Assembly (NCBI GenBank): GCA_024699855.1
Contig: JAMPIQ010000003.1
Span: 4,588,001-4,652,000, forward strand
Length of the DNA stretch: 64,000 bases
Direction of reading: 5' to 3'
Origin: Aphelenchoides besseyi
Lineage: Eukaryota > Nematoda > Chromadorea > Rhabditida > Aphelenchoididae
Positions 11,612-23,225 of this stretch are shown here, piece by piece (the stretch's first letter is position 1; every line of letters begins with the position of its first letter). A program made the translations under genes and the position numbers. The notes under the pieces are model-generated. The model saw only the letters and a list, made by a program, of their open reading frames with translations. It was not told the origin of the DNA and ran no database searches.

Positions 11612-12560
11612 TCACTGAGGTACATGTTTGGATTGTTCTTGAGTCGGATCGACTGTGATCACTTTTGAAGCTGATTTGGCAGCTTTCGGAAGTTCACTGC
11701 GTTTGCTCTTCGGCAGCTTTTCAAGAGTTTTTGGTTTGGAAGCCGCTTTCATCGCCTTCTGGGCAATTGATTTTGAGACGCCAATGACTGCTCCATCTTC
11801 CGGATTAACTACTGAAGCCGTTTTGTAAAAAAGACAAATGAGTTGAAACTCACGATTTTGAGCTTCGTTTGGGTTTGGATCTAAATTATCGTAGCCGCCA
11901 TCTTTGTTTTCTTTGAAAGTAGACTGTTTGACTTCGTCCTCAGAGTTGTTATGTGGATTTGGATTCAAATCGTCGTAGCCATCTTTGTTCGGCATACGAC
12001 CAATGTTTTTTGGTTTGGAACCGGTGTTCGATGGCACAGTGGAAGCGGGTTTTCGTTTTTGTTCACGTTTCGAACGATCTTTGCGTGAACGCTCACTTCC
12101 AATTGTTTCTTTCTCTTCGTTTTTTGCTTCTTTTGCGATTTTGTGATTTGAAAACAGCGAATCGATTTCGTTGGTGTTACCAAACGCCTGAAGTTACCAA
12201 TACTTGATCAGACGCTCGTTTAGCCTACCGGTTGTGCTGCAAGGGTCAAATTCTTGGATACTGTAATTCCTTCTTTGGACTCAGTTGTACCGTGAAAAAG
12301 CGATTTGGTATGTTTGTCTTTCTTTCCATTGATGCCAGTAGTCTAAAAACGACAGGTCAACAATTGTGTGTCAAATTCACTTTTTTTCGAACTGATTGCG
12401 GATTCGGAGTTTTGTTTTTCACGTTCGAAACTTGAGGTACCGAATTTTTGGAAGAGGCAACGGGAATACTCGAGTTTGCAGACTTCTTCTGAACGCATCC
12501 GAACACTGCGAAACCGCCAGTCACTGTCATCCAAAGAGTCAGAATCATCGACCAGAACAT
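11612..12560 (-). CDS. Lys-rich membrane-anchored protein with GYDxLxPNP repeats
   Basis: Unrecognised. The model has 275 aa in exons 12560-12381, 12342-12229, 12187-11854 and 11811-11612. The N-terminus (MFWSMILTLWMTVTGGFAVF) is a hydrophobic signal-anchor. The rest is polar, rich in Lys, Ser, Asn and Pro, and probably disordered. Two near-identical blocks stand out in exon 3: NKDGYDDLNPNP and KDGGYDNLDPNP, about 20 residues apart. The tail (SKPKTLEKLPKSKRSELPK) is strongly basic. The start is uncertain: a further 5' exon between 12580 and 12730 cannot be excluded. Three introns join in phase with good splice sites, which argues for a real gene. The topology (short N-tail, one membrane pass, long basic domain) is inference. 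Confidence 0.6.
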
Positions 12561-12938
12561 GATGACCGTCGTAACGTGAAACAAAACCCGAACAAACACA
12601 CGCAGATGGCAATCGATGAGAACTCTGGAATGATAACTGAATATGCTAATTGGAGTTTACGTTGAGTGTAGAAAATCAAATGCAAATTTCGAAAATTAGA
12701 ATCGACTTTGTTTGAGTCAACGCCCATATGCTTGACACGTTAAATGATCTCAAGTGCTTCGCGTCCATCTGCTGATTGGGCAAAAGCGATGAAGAAGTGC
12801 GCAAAACACCGCCTTTTTGACTTCCGATTGTTTCGGTCAAGTGGGTTTACTGTATTGTATGTTGTTGTTGGATTAACTGCACTCATTACAATCAAAGGAA
12901 CAAGTCGCGCTTAGCCGAGATCTCGTATTCGTATTGTA
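12561..12938. other. Divergent promoter region
   Basis: 378 bp between the Lys-rich membrane gene (-) and the paired/homeodomain gene (+). Short frames on both strands have no support, apart from a possible extra 5' exon of the minus-strand gene. Confidence 0.45.
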
Positions 12939-14033
12939 ATGAGCAATCAGCAGTCGTCGTCCAATATTGGTCGTCCGCCTCTTTCACAAGAGCAGCTTCT
13001 ACATTTGTGGGGTGAGTTATTATACGGTAGTTTAAGTTTAACAACCTTAACTTTAGGTAATAAAACTATGAAACGCTTGGCCTTAACACCGGAAATGTCG
13101 CCGCCCACCAACATTGATAGTCAGCGAACAGCTCCGGGAACCAAACCAAAGGTATGTTACAGTGTTTGTACAACGAAAAAATCTGTTTTAGGTTGCAACA
13201 CCAAAAGTGATTTCAAAGATCGAACAATACAAACGTGAAAATCCAACCATTTTTGCGTGGGAAATACGCGAAAAGTTAATCAACGATGGTTGTAGTTTAG
13301 AACTTTGATGCTGTTGACCGGCTGTCTATTTTAGGTGTTTGTTCTCAACCTCCGAGTGTGAGCTCAATTAATCGAATCATTCGAACTCGTGCCGCTGAGA
13401 AAACTGCTGAGAGCTTGCAGTTGCTTATTCGAGCATCTTCGTGTATTCAACCGATGTCAATCGGTCAACCAACGACGTTGATGGCTAATGGAAACGATCG
13501 ACAAAACGCGTCCACTGCATCCAATTTCAAATTGAACAACTTGTTGAATCAAACTCCGTCGTTCGTTCAACCCTCTATTCCGTTTCCTTTTCTTTTGCAT
13601 CTGCAGTCTATTTTGGCCAATTCATGCAATTCGAACCGGGATTCAGCCTATTTATCCAACAGAAACTTTTCCATTCATCCAATAACACAGAATCCAAGTC
13701 GACGATGCTCACGAAGTAGTTTTACGCCCGGTAAGCTTAGCTTAATTCAACCATCACTTTTTATTATTTCAAGAACAACTACGAATCTTGGAGGACGCTT
13801 TTGCACATTCATTTTACCCAACAGCCGAAGAACGACAACAACTCGTGAATGCCACTCAGTTGCCAGAAGCGAGAATTCAAGTTTGGTTCTCAAATCGGCG
13901 TGCAAAATCGCGGCGAATACAACAGGATCGGCAACGTTTACATGGAACGGAAATCAGAGATCTGGATTCATGTGCTGAAGAGACGATTGGAGAAGTTAAA
14001 CAGTCGAACATTAGATTCCGTCCATATGAGTGA
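12939..14033 (+). CDS. eyg-1: Eyegone-type Pax transcription factor (half paired domain plus homeodomain)
   Basis: DNA-binding regulator, 306 aa, exons 12939-13011, 13057-13151, 13192-13288, 13335-13730, 13774-14033. Only the C-terminal RED half of a paired domain is present, starting [20 protein letters not shown] and including FAWEIREKL and [16 protein letters not shown]. The usual N-terminal PAI half is replaced by about 50 unrelated residues, as in Drosophila Eyegone and C. elegans EYG-1. A Ser/Asn-rich linker follows. The homeodomain (about residues 200-260) includes [20 protein letters not shown] and [13 protein letters not shown], with the Pax-type Ser at position 50. The intron inside the homeodomain splits its N-terminal arm from helix 1. 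AATAAA is near 14074. Confidence 0.9.
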
Positions 14034-14729
14034 TGAAAAGTCGGTTTTTTGTTGACATTTGCAAGCAATTTCAATAAACCTTCAACATATTATACAGTAT
14101 CTAGGCACAGTCTTCAAAAAACCAAATAGTGTTGGTCGAACATTAAGTGTTCGTTTTACAGTAATCGGTTTCTTCATACTCGCGGTTAAGCAAAAATGCC
14201 CAGTTACGTAAATCAGCTGCTATCGTTCTGTAACGACTCCCGACTAGCCGGCTTACTATGCATTGTTTTCGAAAGTGCGATATGTTGTAGTTGGATAGCA
14301 CTTCAAACTTTCACTTCTTTTGAAACCAAATATCCCTGCTGTAAAATGCGCAACATCAAAAAAGTGAGATCGAGAGTCAAGAGCACCCAATATTATGTGC
14401 CGCCTATTTGCACTTCGCGCTTCTTCGACTCCGCCAACTTTAAAACAGAAATTTGATCCACGTACTTTTGCGCGGTTAATAACTTTGTTATGTCTGCAGT
14501 TAAGAGACCAATCGTCCTACCGTACTCGTTTATTCGAACAATCGATTAGTAGAAATGAAACAACGAACGTAAATTATGCACTTAAACACAACCATTTCAA
14601 TGAATAAAGGGCAAATCGCGAATCACTTGACCTCTTAATCTTGGACATACTTTTACATATGCCGATTCATACCGAAAGAGTACCTTACGCGAATAGCGTG
14701 CTTAACAAGGGGGATTTGATCATTTCGAC
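14034..14729. other. Intergenic region with one weak gene candidate
   Basis: Lies between the Eyegone-type gene (+, AATAAA near 14074) and the CDK10 stop codon (-). The only content I can propose is the weak two-exon candidate at 14196-14607. Confidence 0.45.
14196..14607 (+). CDS. Possible small two-exon gene, unrecognised
   Basis: ATG at 14196; exon 1 14196-14363, a GTGAGA...AAACAG intron of 85 nt, exon 2 14449-14607; 108 aa, in phase. An AATAAA overlaps the stop codon. The N-terminal half has a hydrophobic, Cys-rich segment (residues about 18-35). No family recognised; composition is only weakly protein-like. It could be a small secreted or membrane protein, or chance. Confidence 0.25.
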
Positions 14730-16094
14730 TCATTCGTTTGTCTTCTTTGGTTTTAAGAGCGTACGAAAAGACGGCATTAGGTCGGGACTACACGGAAGCG
14801 GTGTGACATCAAAGTAACGATGCGCGATACACGCTTCGGCGGTTGCTCGTCGTTTGGGGTCGTAGCAGAATAGTTGATAGAGCATATCCAAACACTCAGC
14901 TGAATGGTTTGTGAAACGTTGTTTGAGATTATTGAAGGGCTGATTAATCAACGAAAAGCCTTCCGGAAACTTCAATTTGCTCATTCCAGGCCCTAAAATT
15001 GTACTGTGAAATCAGATTCCAACATTAAAACGCACATAATTTTTCAGTTGGTGTACCAAACATTGCGATTATTTTGTGTATCTAAATATTCGACCTAATG
15101 GGCATCCAACTTTCAACGAGTACCTGATCAATCTCCGAATCTCCCGGCAGAAATGGCTTGTGAAGTAATAGTTCAGCCATAATACAACCGGCAGCCCACA
15201 TATCGATTCCCGTATCTTGAAACGCCGAACCTAGCAATAATTCCGGTGCTCTGTACCTGAAGTTTGTAAATAGACCAAAAATTAACAGAATGATACTCAC
15301 CACAACGTTACAACTTGAGGAGTCATGGCCATAGATGGTCGACCAAACAAACGCGACAAACCGAAGTCTCCAATCTTCAAGATTCCGTAAGCATTCATTA
15401 ACAAATTGGACAGTTTAATGTCGCGATGAACGTAGAAGCGTCGATGCATGTAATCAAGACCCTCGAAAAGTTGTAACAACAAACATTTCACCTGCGATTC
15501 AGTAAACGGGACATTCATTTGACTAAAAAACAAAATACAATTGCTCGTAGCCGAATCGAATGTTCAAAAACAACTATAACCTACTTCAACATGTATGCGA
15601 GATCCTAAAATCCAAGCTGTTAATCGAAACAAACTACTTTCCACTCACGGCATCGCAGTACTCCATAACCAAGAAAATTTTGTGCATTTTCTTCCCAACA
15701 GCAACATCAACGAGTCTCACGATGTTTTCATGTTGCAAACTTTTCAACGCGTAAATCTCTCGCATCACCGACACATTCACTTCTTCGTCCAAGCGCAATC
15801 TCAACTTCTTCAGTGCATACTAAACAGAAGTGAGAACCATAATCATGTGGGAACCCACTTCATTTCCCGTACTTTTTTCTCGTCCTTTCCATACCACTCC
15901 GTAGCTTCCTTCACCACACAATCGTATTTTCTCGTACTCATCAACCGATCGACAAGCTCCATAGCCAATCGAGGACTAAACGAACGGAAATAAATCAACT
16001 ACAAAGGTTTCAAACTCACCAATGGAATTTTTGTGGACTCCAACGAAACGATCGAGGTTACTTTGATTAAATCGTCTTCGGCAATCGAAGTCAT
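14730..16094 (-). CDS. CDK10: Cyclin-dependent kinase 10
   Basis: Ser/Thr kinase of the CDK10 branch, 348 aa (human about 360). Exons: 16094-16020, 15975-15859, 15819-15649, 15604-15585, 15522-15301, 15256-15124, 15081-15036, 14992-14730. Kinase landmarks: GEGSYG (46-51), YALKK with K68, [14 protein letters not shown], and the T-loop [14 protein letters not shown], as in CDK10. The tail [12 protein letters not shown] matches the CDK10 signature. The cyclin-binding helix reads NVSVMRE where human CDK10 has PISSLRE, so partner choice may differ. Exon 4 has only 20 nt. The start is the first ATG of the open exon, giving a 25-residue leader before the CDK10-like [16 protein letters not shown]. 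It is divergent from ALDH4A1 across 582 bp. Confidence 0.92.
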
Positions 16095-16676
16095 TGGATT
16101 CGTAGAAGAACGACCTTTCTCCTTCTTCTTGTCACTCAAACAACAGCGTGCTAAAACAGTTCCATTCGGGAATCAATACAAACAAATCGGTTCACGTACT
16201 CAGCCAACTCGCTTCGGTTGCTTTCGATTTGAGGATTACGCTTCGAATCGGTTTTTGTAATCGAATAGTTTACAAAAAGATGTTTTTCGTGATCGCCGTC
16301 TAATGTCTTTTCGCAGCTGTTCTGTCGGTTATTCTTCCAATCGAGTTGTTTTTGTTTACCGCAACTATCTACTTTTCTTATCGACAACCTTTGCATCGAA
16401 TGTTTCGCAATCAAAACCGATCGTTTTCCGTCGCCTAAAATGTTTGCCATGTGATTCAAACGCGCGGCGTTGCAGTGTAATTGGGTGGAGATAATTGAAA
16501 TAACAAACGATCACAATGAGCCAAATAAACGCCGCAAACAACCGTGATATAAATTGAGTGATTTTTGATCGCGCACGCCGATAAGATCACCGTTCTTTAG
16601 AAGAAATTTTGCGGCAAACGTGTAAAAAAGGAATTTCTTTTTTATTTCAAGTTTCAGAATCAGATCCAAGACAACG
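16095..16676. promoter_or_regulatory. Divergent promoter region CDK10 / ALDH4A1
   Basis: 582 bp between opposite start codons. A 102-codon minus-strand frame (16151-16459) is continuous with the CDK10 side but carries no domain; I treat it as leader or chance. No specific binding site is claimed. Confidence 0.45.
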
Positions 16677-18912
16677 ATGCTCCACCGTCAACCTCGTCAA
16701 ACAGTTCGAGTGATCTCGCGACTGAGTTCGTTTTATGCGTAAGTCTTTTCGTCGACTGTGATTCCACAGAGAAGTTGCAGGAATCTGACTTCCGAAGAGT
16801 TTATGAAGAAGCCGCGAAATGAACCGGTGTTGGGATACAAGAAGGGAAGCAAGGAGCGCGATGCGTTGGACAAAGCGGTTCAGGACTACGAAAAGAAAGT
16901 TGTCGACATTCCACTTTGCATTGGAAAAGAACGAATTACTCGGGGTTTAGAGCAAAAACAAGTCATGGTGAACAGCTCGGTCTCACAACGGAACTTACCG
17001 TTTGAATTTTAGCCCTCTGATCACAGTCACGTTGTGGCCAAATTCACATACGCAACTCCCGACGATATTCGCAATGCAATTGAAGTTGGAATGGAAGCGC
17101 GACATAAATGGGATCGAGTACCATTGAAGTGAGCTAGAACGTTTGTTTTTGCTTTCAACTAAGATTCAGGAAACGAGCCGACATTATGCTTCATGCTGCT
17201 GATTTGTGTGCAAGCAAGTATCGAATGGAGTTGAATGCTGCAACGATGCTCGGTCAAGGAAAAAACATCGTACAAGCGGAAATCGATTCGGCTTGTGAAT
17301 TGGTCGATTTTCTTCGTTTCAATTCGTATTTCGCACTTCAACACGAGCAATACAAACCGATAGACACGGCTGATGCGACAAACACGCTCATCTATCGCGC
17401 TTTAGAAGGCTTTGTAGCCGCAATAGCACCGTTTAATTTCACAGCAATCGGTGGCAATTTGGCAAGCGCACCTGCATTGATGGTAAACAAAAAGAAGTGA
17501 TTTGCAATGAAAGAACTTAAGGGAAATGCCGTTTTGTGGAAGCCATCAGACACCGCAATTCTCAGTAACTATATTATCTATCAGATCTTGGAGGAAGCAG
17601 GTTTGTACGATGGGGGAATATTTGCATTATACTTACGTGTAGGTGTTCCGCCGGGTGTTATCTCGTTTTTGCCGTCTGATGGTCCAGTTTTTGGCGACAC
17701 AGTGACTGAGAGCTCACATTTAGCTGCAATCAATTTTACTGGATCGGTTCCAACATTCAAATATCTTTGGCGACGAGTGAATGACAACTTGGATCGTTAC
17801 ACGACATTCCCGCGCTTAGTCGGAGGTAATCGATAGTTAGAGAATAGCGACAGAAAAAGCGAGGGGTTTTTATATCGGTAAACTTTATCGGTCGGTTTGA
17901 TACGCGACTGTTTCAAACATTACACTGTCTGCCGATTTGGGTGCACTTTTTCTCTTCAACTAATGACCTTCTTTGCTTTGCAGAGTGTGGAGGCAAGAAT
18001 TTCGTCTTCGTAGCGCCAACAGCGAATGTCCAATCGGTTTTGGTTGGAACGTTACGAGCAGCTTTCGAGTATTCAGGTCAAAAATGCAGTGCTTGTTCAC
18101 GTTTGTTTGTTCCTGAAAGTTTGTCGAATGACATCAGAAGTGGACTGTCGGATCTGGCTAAGAAAGTGAAAGTTGGAGATGTAAGTCTTTGAATTCATCG
18201 TGTAAAACGAAACGGTTTTCAGGTCCGCGACGGTTCGATTTTCATGTCTGCAGTGATCGACAAGAAATCCTTTGATCGCAACAAATCGTACATCGAGTAT
18301 GCCCGTTCCGGAGCTGATGGTGCTAAAATTATCTTTGGCGGTGAATTTGATGACTCCAAAGGCTATTTCATTCAACCGACGTTGGTTCAAGTAAGCGACA
18401 TCAACTCGAAGTTGTTAAAAGAGGTTTCTATGAAGAAAGTTTTTGTTTTTATGTTAATGTTTAAGGAAATCTTCGGTCCAATTGTTACATGCTACGTCTA
18501 TCCGGATAAAGATGCTGAAAAGTTGATTCATGAAATCGAGCACATGACACCGTAAGTTCTAGGTTTGAATCAGTCAAAACGGACGAGTTTGTGTTTTAGA
18601 TACGGGTTGACTGGTGCAGTTTTTTCTCAGGACAAAAAGTTTTTGGAATTGGCTCGTGATTCACTTCGTGACGCTGTTGGAAATTTGTAAGTTTTTTCAA
18701 ACATATAAACACAATTTATTGGTTTATGCAGGTATCTTAATGACAAATGCACCGGTTCGGTAGTCGGTCAACAACCGTTTGGTGGTGCTCGAGCGTCGGG
18801 AACAAATGACAAGGCTGGAGGTCCGCACTATGTCTTGAAATGGGCTTCGCCACAAACTGTTAAAGAAGCCAAGGAGCCACTGAAGGAATGGCGATATCCA
18901 TCGATGGACTAA
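16677..18912 (+). CDS. ALDH4A1: Delta-1-pyrroline-5-carboxylate dehydrogenase, mitochondrial
   Basis: Oxidises glutamate semialdehyde/P5C to glutamate with NAD+, the last step of proline catabolism. 563 aa, the same length as the human enzyme, and the catalytic Glu314 (GECGGKN) and Cys348 (GQKCSAC) fall at the human positions. Exons: 16677-16738, 16781-16967, 17013-17128, 17170-17482, 17522-17600, 17643-17825, 17984-18180, 18223-18423, 18466-18551, 18600-18686, 18732-18912. The Arg/Ser-rich N-terminus (MLHRQPRQTVRVISRLSS) is a mitochondrial presequence. Also visible: EEIFGPIV and QPFGGARASGTNDKAGGPHY. It is the first gene of a five-gene + strand file; AATAAA lies near 18959, 231 bp before the next ATG. 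C. elegans alh-6 is the expected counterpart. Confidence 0.95.
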
Positions 18913-19142
18913 ACGAAACTTAGAGAAAAACTTATTAATGAAAAGGTCATATTGACTTTGAATAAAATTCGAGTAAATTGAATTCCGTAGTCACATATTG
19001 TATTCGGTGTTTGAACGGTGAAATTTGGTAGCAAATAAACAAATAAAATTACTGGTTTGAGATTTACGCGAATGGCTTTTATTTGTCTTCTATATCTTTG
19101 ATTACAATCGAAGTAATCTCACAAGAGACTTTAGAATACGAA

Positions 19143-20187
19143 ATGGTTGAGACGCAAGATTGGACAGATATCTCGTATGACGGTTAGTCAAATGTTTTAT
19201 CGCTGACTAATCTCGGCGTTTAGACGCTCGAAATACTTTGCGTCGTTGGCGTGAAGAACACATTCGTCGCTCGGAGGAAGTCATCGAAATTTGGGAGCAC
19301 GTGTTGAGTCGTTACAGCAAGTCGTTGAATGACGAACTTTGGTTGGTTTTGGAACAGGTGCTAATTGCTGCTTTGGATTGTTCACGACATGATCTCGCCT
19401 TGAAATGTATTCAAATGTTGAGTACTCAATTTCCAAAAAGCAGTCGAGTCGCAAAATTGCAAGCCATTCGTTTGGAAGCATTGGGCAAATACGAAGATGC
19501 CCATACGATCTACGACAGCCTTCTTGCTGCTGACGACACCAACAGTGTGAGTTAGGCCAAGAATTGAAACTTATAGTCAGATGATCTTCAGGCATTGGAA
19601 AAACGTAAAATAGCTGCGCTGATTGCGCAAGGCCAACGTACTGAGGCGATTCGTTGTTTGTGTGAGCATTTGGGAACATTTGTTAACGACTCGGAAGCGT
19701 GGTCCGAATTAGCTGAATTGTACGTGCAAGAAGCCGACTTGCCGCGTGCAATCCATTGTTTCGAAGAGCTACTTCTCGTCAACGTAATCATTCGATTTGA
19801 GAAATGAAACTGCTTTGTCCCCTTTTAGCCACATAATGGAGCGGTTCATTGTCGTTTGGGAGAGTTGCGCTACACTCAAGGTGGAACAGAGAACTACGAA
19901 TACGCACGTGCTTATTTTGAACGAGCTGTTCGATTAAACGTTGGAGCACGAGCACTTTACGGTCTTGTTTTGGTAAGTGATCAATCGCACGAAATTATCA
20001 TTCACCATGTGGTTTTCAGTGTTGTAATGCTCTTTTGGCTAAAAGCTCGGCGCAAAAGAAGAAGGAAATCGTTGACGTAGGACGATCGGCAGCAGAGGAT
20101 TTGGCCAAAATCTATGCGGCTAATCCAAAGACCAATGCTGTTTACGGAAAAGTACACAAGAACTTCTTAAAGACTTTATCTCAATAA
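19143..20187 (+). CDS. EMC2: ER membrane protein complex subunit 2
   Basis: Cytosolic TPR scaffold of the EMC insertase, which places tail-anchored and multipass proteins in the ER membrane. 288 aa (human 297), exons 19143-19182, 19224-19546, 19592-19783, 19829-19972, 20020-20187. TPR-like helix pairs run through the middle, for example EAWSELAELYVQEADLPRAI and HCRLGELRYTQGG, then ARAYFERAVRLN. An orphan acceptor (CTTTAG, ending 19134) lies eight bases before the ATG with no upstream exon, as expected for trans-splicing of an internal operon gene. AATAAA near 20226, then the kinase ATG 201 bp after this stop. Confidence 0.92.
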
Positions 20188-20387
20188 CCTCGTCGATCTT
20201 CATTCAATATTATCTTTTATTTTAATGAATAAAAACGGTCTTTCCCAGTTTGAAATGATATGCAAACACAAATTACCATAACGTTTACAAGCAAATGACC
20301 AGAAACAATTCTCTTGACTTCATTCGGCGCTTCCAACTTTGTCGTTTTGAAGTTTCATTTCTGATATTTCAATTCTCTTCGACATCA

Positions 20388-21720
20388 ATGGGCGATGATA
20401 CGGAACTCGTTGAATTCAAAATGGGCAAAATTGTGTGTGGACGTTGGAAAGTGACCGAAAAGCTCGGTGCCGGTGGTTGTGGAGCGGTTTACGAGGTTAC
20501 GGACATTCAACGAAAGGGTTACACTGCAGCACTCAAAGTGAATGTGTTTTGTTCAATGTATCAACCGTTTTTTGATTTCAGGTCGAATCGAACAACGTGG
20601 AAGACGGTGGCGTGTTGAAGTTGGAAGCGGAAGTCTTGCAGAAATTGGGCAATTGCAAGAAATGTGTTCGTCTTCTTCACTCCGGTAAACGTGGAAAGTA
20701 CAGGCAAGTGTCCGGTTGTGCGAACACGTGGGTTGAAGTTTGTTTTCAGTTTCATTGTCATGACTTTGTGCGGACCGGATTTGATGTTCTTGAAACGCGT
20801 GAAAGGAAAAAACAAAAACAAACGTGAAGAGGGTCGTTTTAGTCAGGAGACGATATTGCGTATTGGTGTTCAAGCATTGTATCAGATTAAAGCACTTCAT
20901 GAATGTGGTTTTGTTCATCGAGTAAGTTAACGGACTACAGTTTAATGCAAATTTAAGGACGTCAAACCGGGAAACATGGTCATAGGAATGGGTGGACGTG
21001 ATTCGCGAACATTTTTCATGATTGACTATGGTATACGATTGATTTTAATCAATACGTCACGTTTATAGGAATGGTGCGTAAATTCGTAACCAAAAATGAA
21101 AAGTCGAATCAACTGTCAATTCGAAAGGCTCGCAAAAACTGTCTACTTCGTGGAACTCTTCGTTACTGTTCGATTAACGTTCACAAGCGTCTCGAACAAG
21201 GACGCGTCGATGATCTATGGTCCTTGATTTATATGCTTATTGAGTTGTTGATCGGATTGCCATGGTCCTCACTGAAGGATGAAGAACCGTTGCAGAAGAT
21301 GAAGGAAACGATCACCGACGAGAAACTCTTTGCACGCTGCCCATCTGAGTTGCTTGAAATGGCCAAACATCTACGTACACTTAAATATGAAGATCGACCC
21401 AATTACAAATTGCTCTACGATCACGTAACGTTTGCATCTGGCTAGTATTTGATACAGGTATTTTAGTTAATGACTGGAGTTCGACGTTTGAACACTAACT
21501 TTTCGAAAGCATATGACTGGGAAGACGAAAAGGACTTGGAAGAGGTTATCGATACAGCTCTTAGCATCACGGACGGTCGCAAACCCAAACAAAAAGGGCC
21601 AACCCGTAAGTATTGTAAACTTTTTTATTGACAACATGTATTCTAGAAGAACAGTTGGAGTGGAAATTATATCCGAGTACGGACCCCAAAGCCTTTGAAC
21701 AAAATGTTCTCGGATTATGA
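20388..21720 (+). CDS. Tau-tubulin-kinase-like Ser/Thr kinase (CK1 superfamily)
   Basis: 361 aa, exons 20388-20537, 20582-20703, 20750-20921, 20958-21030, 21069-21424, 21467-21605, 21647-21720. Kinase landmarks: GAGGCGAVYEV, AALKV (catalytic Lys), HRDVKPGN, MIDYG in place of DFG, RGTLRYCSINVH and DDLWSLIYMLIELL. These match the TTBK branch, which is greatly expanded in nematodes. DYG instead of DFG is a substitution seen in some members and need not abolish activity. The second intron (20704-20749) has donor AG/GCAAGT; only the GC-AG junction keeps the frame. An in-frame upstream Met at 20295 exists, but its leader is not kinase-like. It is third in the same-strand file. AATAAA near 21736. 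Confidence 0.88.
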
Positions 21721-21863
21721 TTTAAGTTTTTCGAGCAAATAAACTTCTACCAACGGAATGATTCTGCTTTTCATGAAGGAATCGATACAAATGTGCTCTG
21801 TCAGCATAGAAAGTTTCTGTGAAGTGATGCTTATCAAATTGTTTGACATTAGATTTCACGTAA

Positions 21864-23225
21864 ATGTCGGCGAGTGGTGATAGTTTTGTGAAATTAGATG
21901 ATAGTCATGAACATTCGGAGAATATTGTCAAAGATGAAATTGCTGCAGCTGAGAAGGTACATTTCCGTTTAGTTTGTGTTGAATTCTTAATTTAAGGTGA
22001 TTAATGCGATGTTGTTTTACGAACGCTATGTTGTCTATCAATTCAAACGTCAGGTTAAAGCGGTGAAGTAAGTCGAAATGTTACAATACTTTTCAGTTTG
22101 TCCAGTTTAGATCTTTGAGTATGCAGGATCAGTGTTGTCTGTCGTCTGTTTTTCAACCTCACGTCAAAGAAGCTTTGCATTGTGCATCTGCCAACCAAAA
22201 GGTTTTGAATTTGATTGTTAAAGCAGGAATGCAAATGTTCTCCAATAATACGTGAGTTTTTAATTCGCTACTTTCATGGCAGCTTTTGTATTTAGATCAT
22301 TTCAACAGGCCTATGAACAAGTTCGTAAGTCTGCCGGTTCATCCGAACACTATATGAGCAAGTGCCGAAGTACACTCAAACAGATTGTAAGAGAATGGTC
22401 AGCTGACGGTGCCGGAGAACGATATGGTTGTTACAATCGTGTTTTGGAAGCAATTCGCTCGCGGTATCCAAATAAAATGCAACGTCATAATGTTAAGGTA
22501 CGTTCCAAATTCATATACCAATTGATTGTACATTTTATCAAACAGATTTTGGTGCCTGGCTGTGGACTCGGTCGTCTAAATTGGGAGCTGCTCGATGATG
22601 GATTCTCAGTGACTGGGAATGAGTTTTCGTTTTTCATGATTTTGACATCTAATTTTCTGCTCAACTGCTGCAAGAAGGTGAATAAATCGAAGGCGCTAAT
22701 GTGAGTTTGGTTTTATAGGCGAATGAGTTCACGATCTATCCGAACATTTTGGACTTTTCCAATTGTTGGTCTTATTCCGATTCGTTACGTGCAGTTACGT
22801 TTCCTGATGTCGACCCATCTTCGAATCTGGAATCTCACTCACGTCCCAACAGTTTTTCCATGTGCGCTGGAGACTTTTTGGACGCTTTTAAGTCGGAATC
22901 AAACCAATTCGATTCGGTGGTTACTGTGTTTTTCCTCGACACAGCGTCCAATTTGTTCGACTACTTGCGCACAATTTTTCGTATTCTGAAGCCGGGCGGC
23001 AGTTGGATCAACTTCGGACCGTTGACTTATCATTTTGAGGGCGAAGACGAGAATTCGATCGAGCTGCCATTTGAGACGATTGTTCAGGTCGCCGAACAAA
23101 TCGGTTTTCATATGGAACGAGTTGAAGGCAAAAACGTGAATCCACCAGCTCTCTACACGCACAATCCAAATTCGATGCTTAACTATCAATATCACTGTGG
23201 TTTTATCGAATGCACAAAACCCTGA
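21864..23225 (+). CDS. CARNMT1: Carnosine N-methyltransferase (N2227 family)
   Basis: SAM-dependent histidine-type methyltransferase that makes anserine from carnosine in vertebrates; the nematode substrate is unknown. 381 aa, exons 21864-21956, 21997-22067, 22111-22251, 22296-22497, 22546-22677, 22719-23225. Family landmarks: ERYGCYNRVLEAI, SAM loop ILVPGCGLGRL, GNEFSFFMILTSNFLLN, PNILDFSNCWSYSDSLR, SMCAGDFLD, and WINFGPLTYHF followed by a His-rich, Cys-containing tail. The gap to the kinase before it is only 143 bp. An acceptor (CATTAG, ending 21852) sits 11 bases before the ATG. AATAAA is near 23340. No membrane segment or signal peptide. Confidence 0.92.

Noticed and set aside
12343..12612. 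Alternative frame over the first exon of the Lys-rich membrane gene
   Set aside because: It ends in a stop that no intron removes and has no in-phase continuation, whereas the chosen frame joins three introns cleanly.
16151..16459. 102-codon minus frame upstream of CDK10
   Set aside because: Open and next to the CDK10 5' end, but it is in another frame and adds nothing CDK10-like; human CDK10 has no such leader.
20295..20387. Upstream in-frame ATG for the TTBK-like kinase
   Set aside because: Would add 31 unconserved residues; ATG 20388 gives an N-terminus of typical length.
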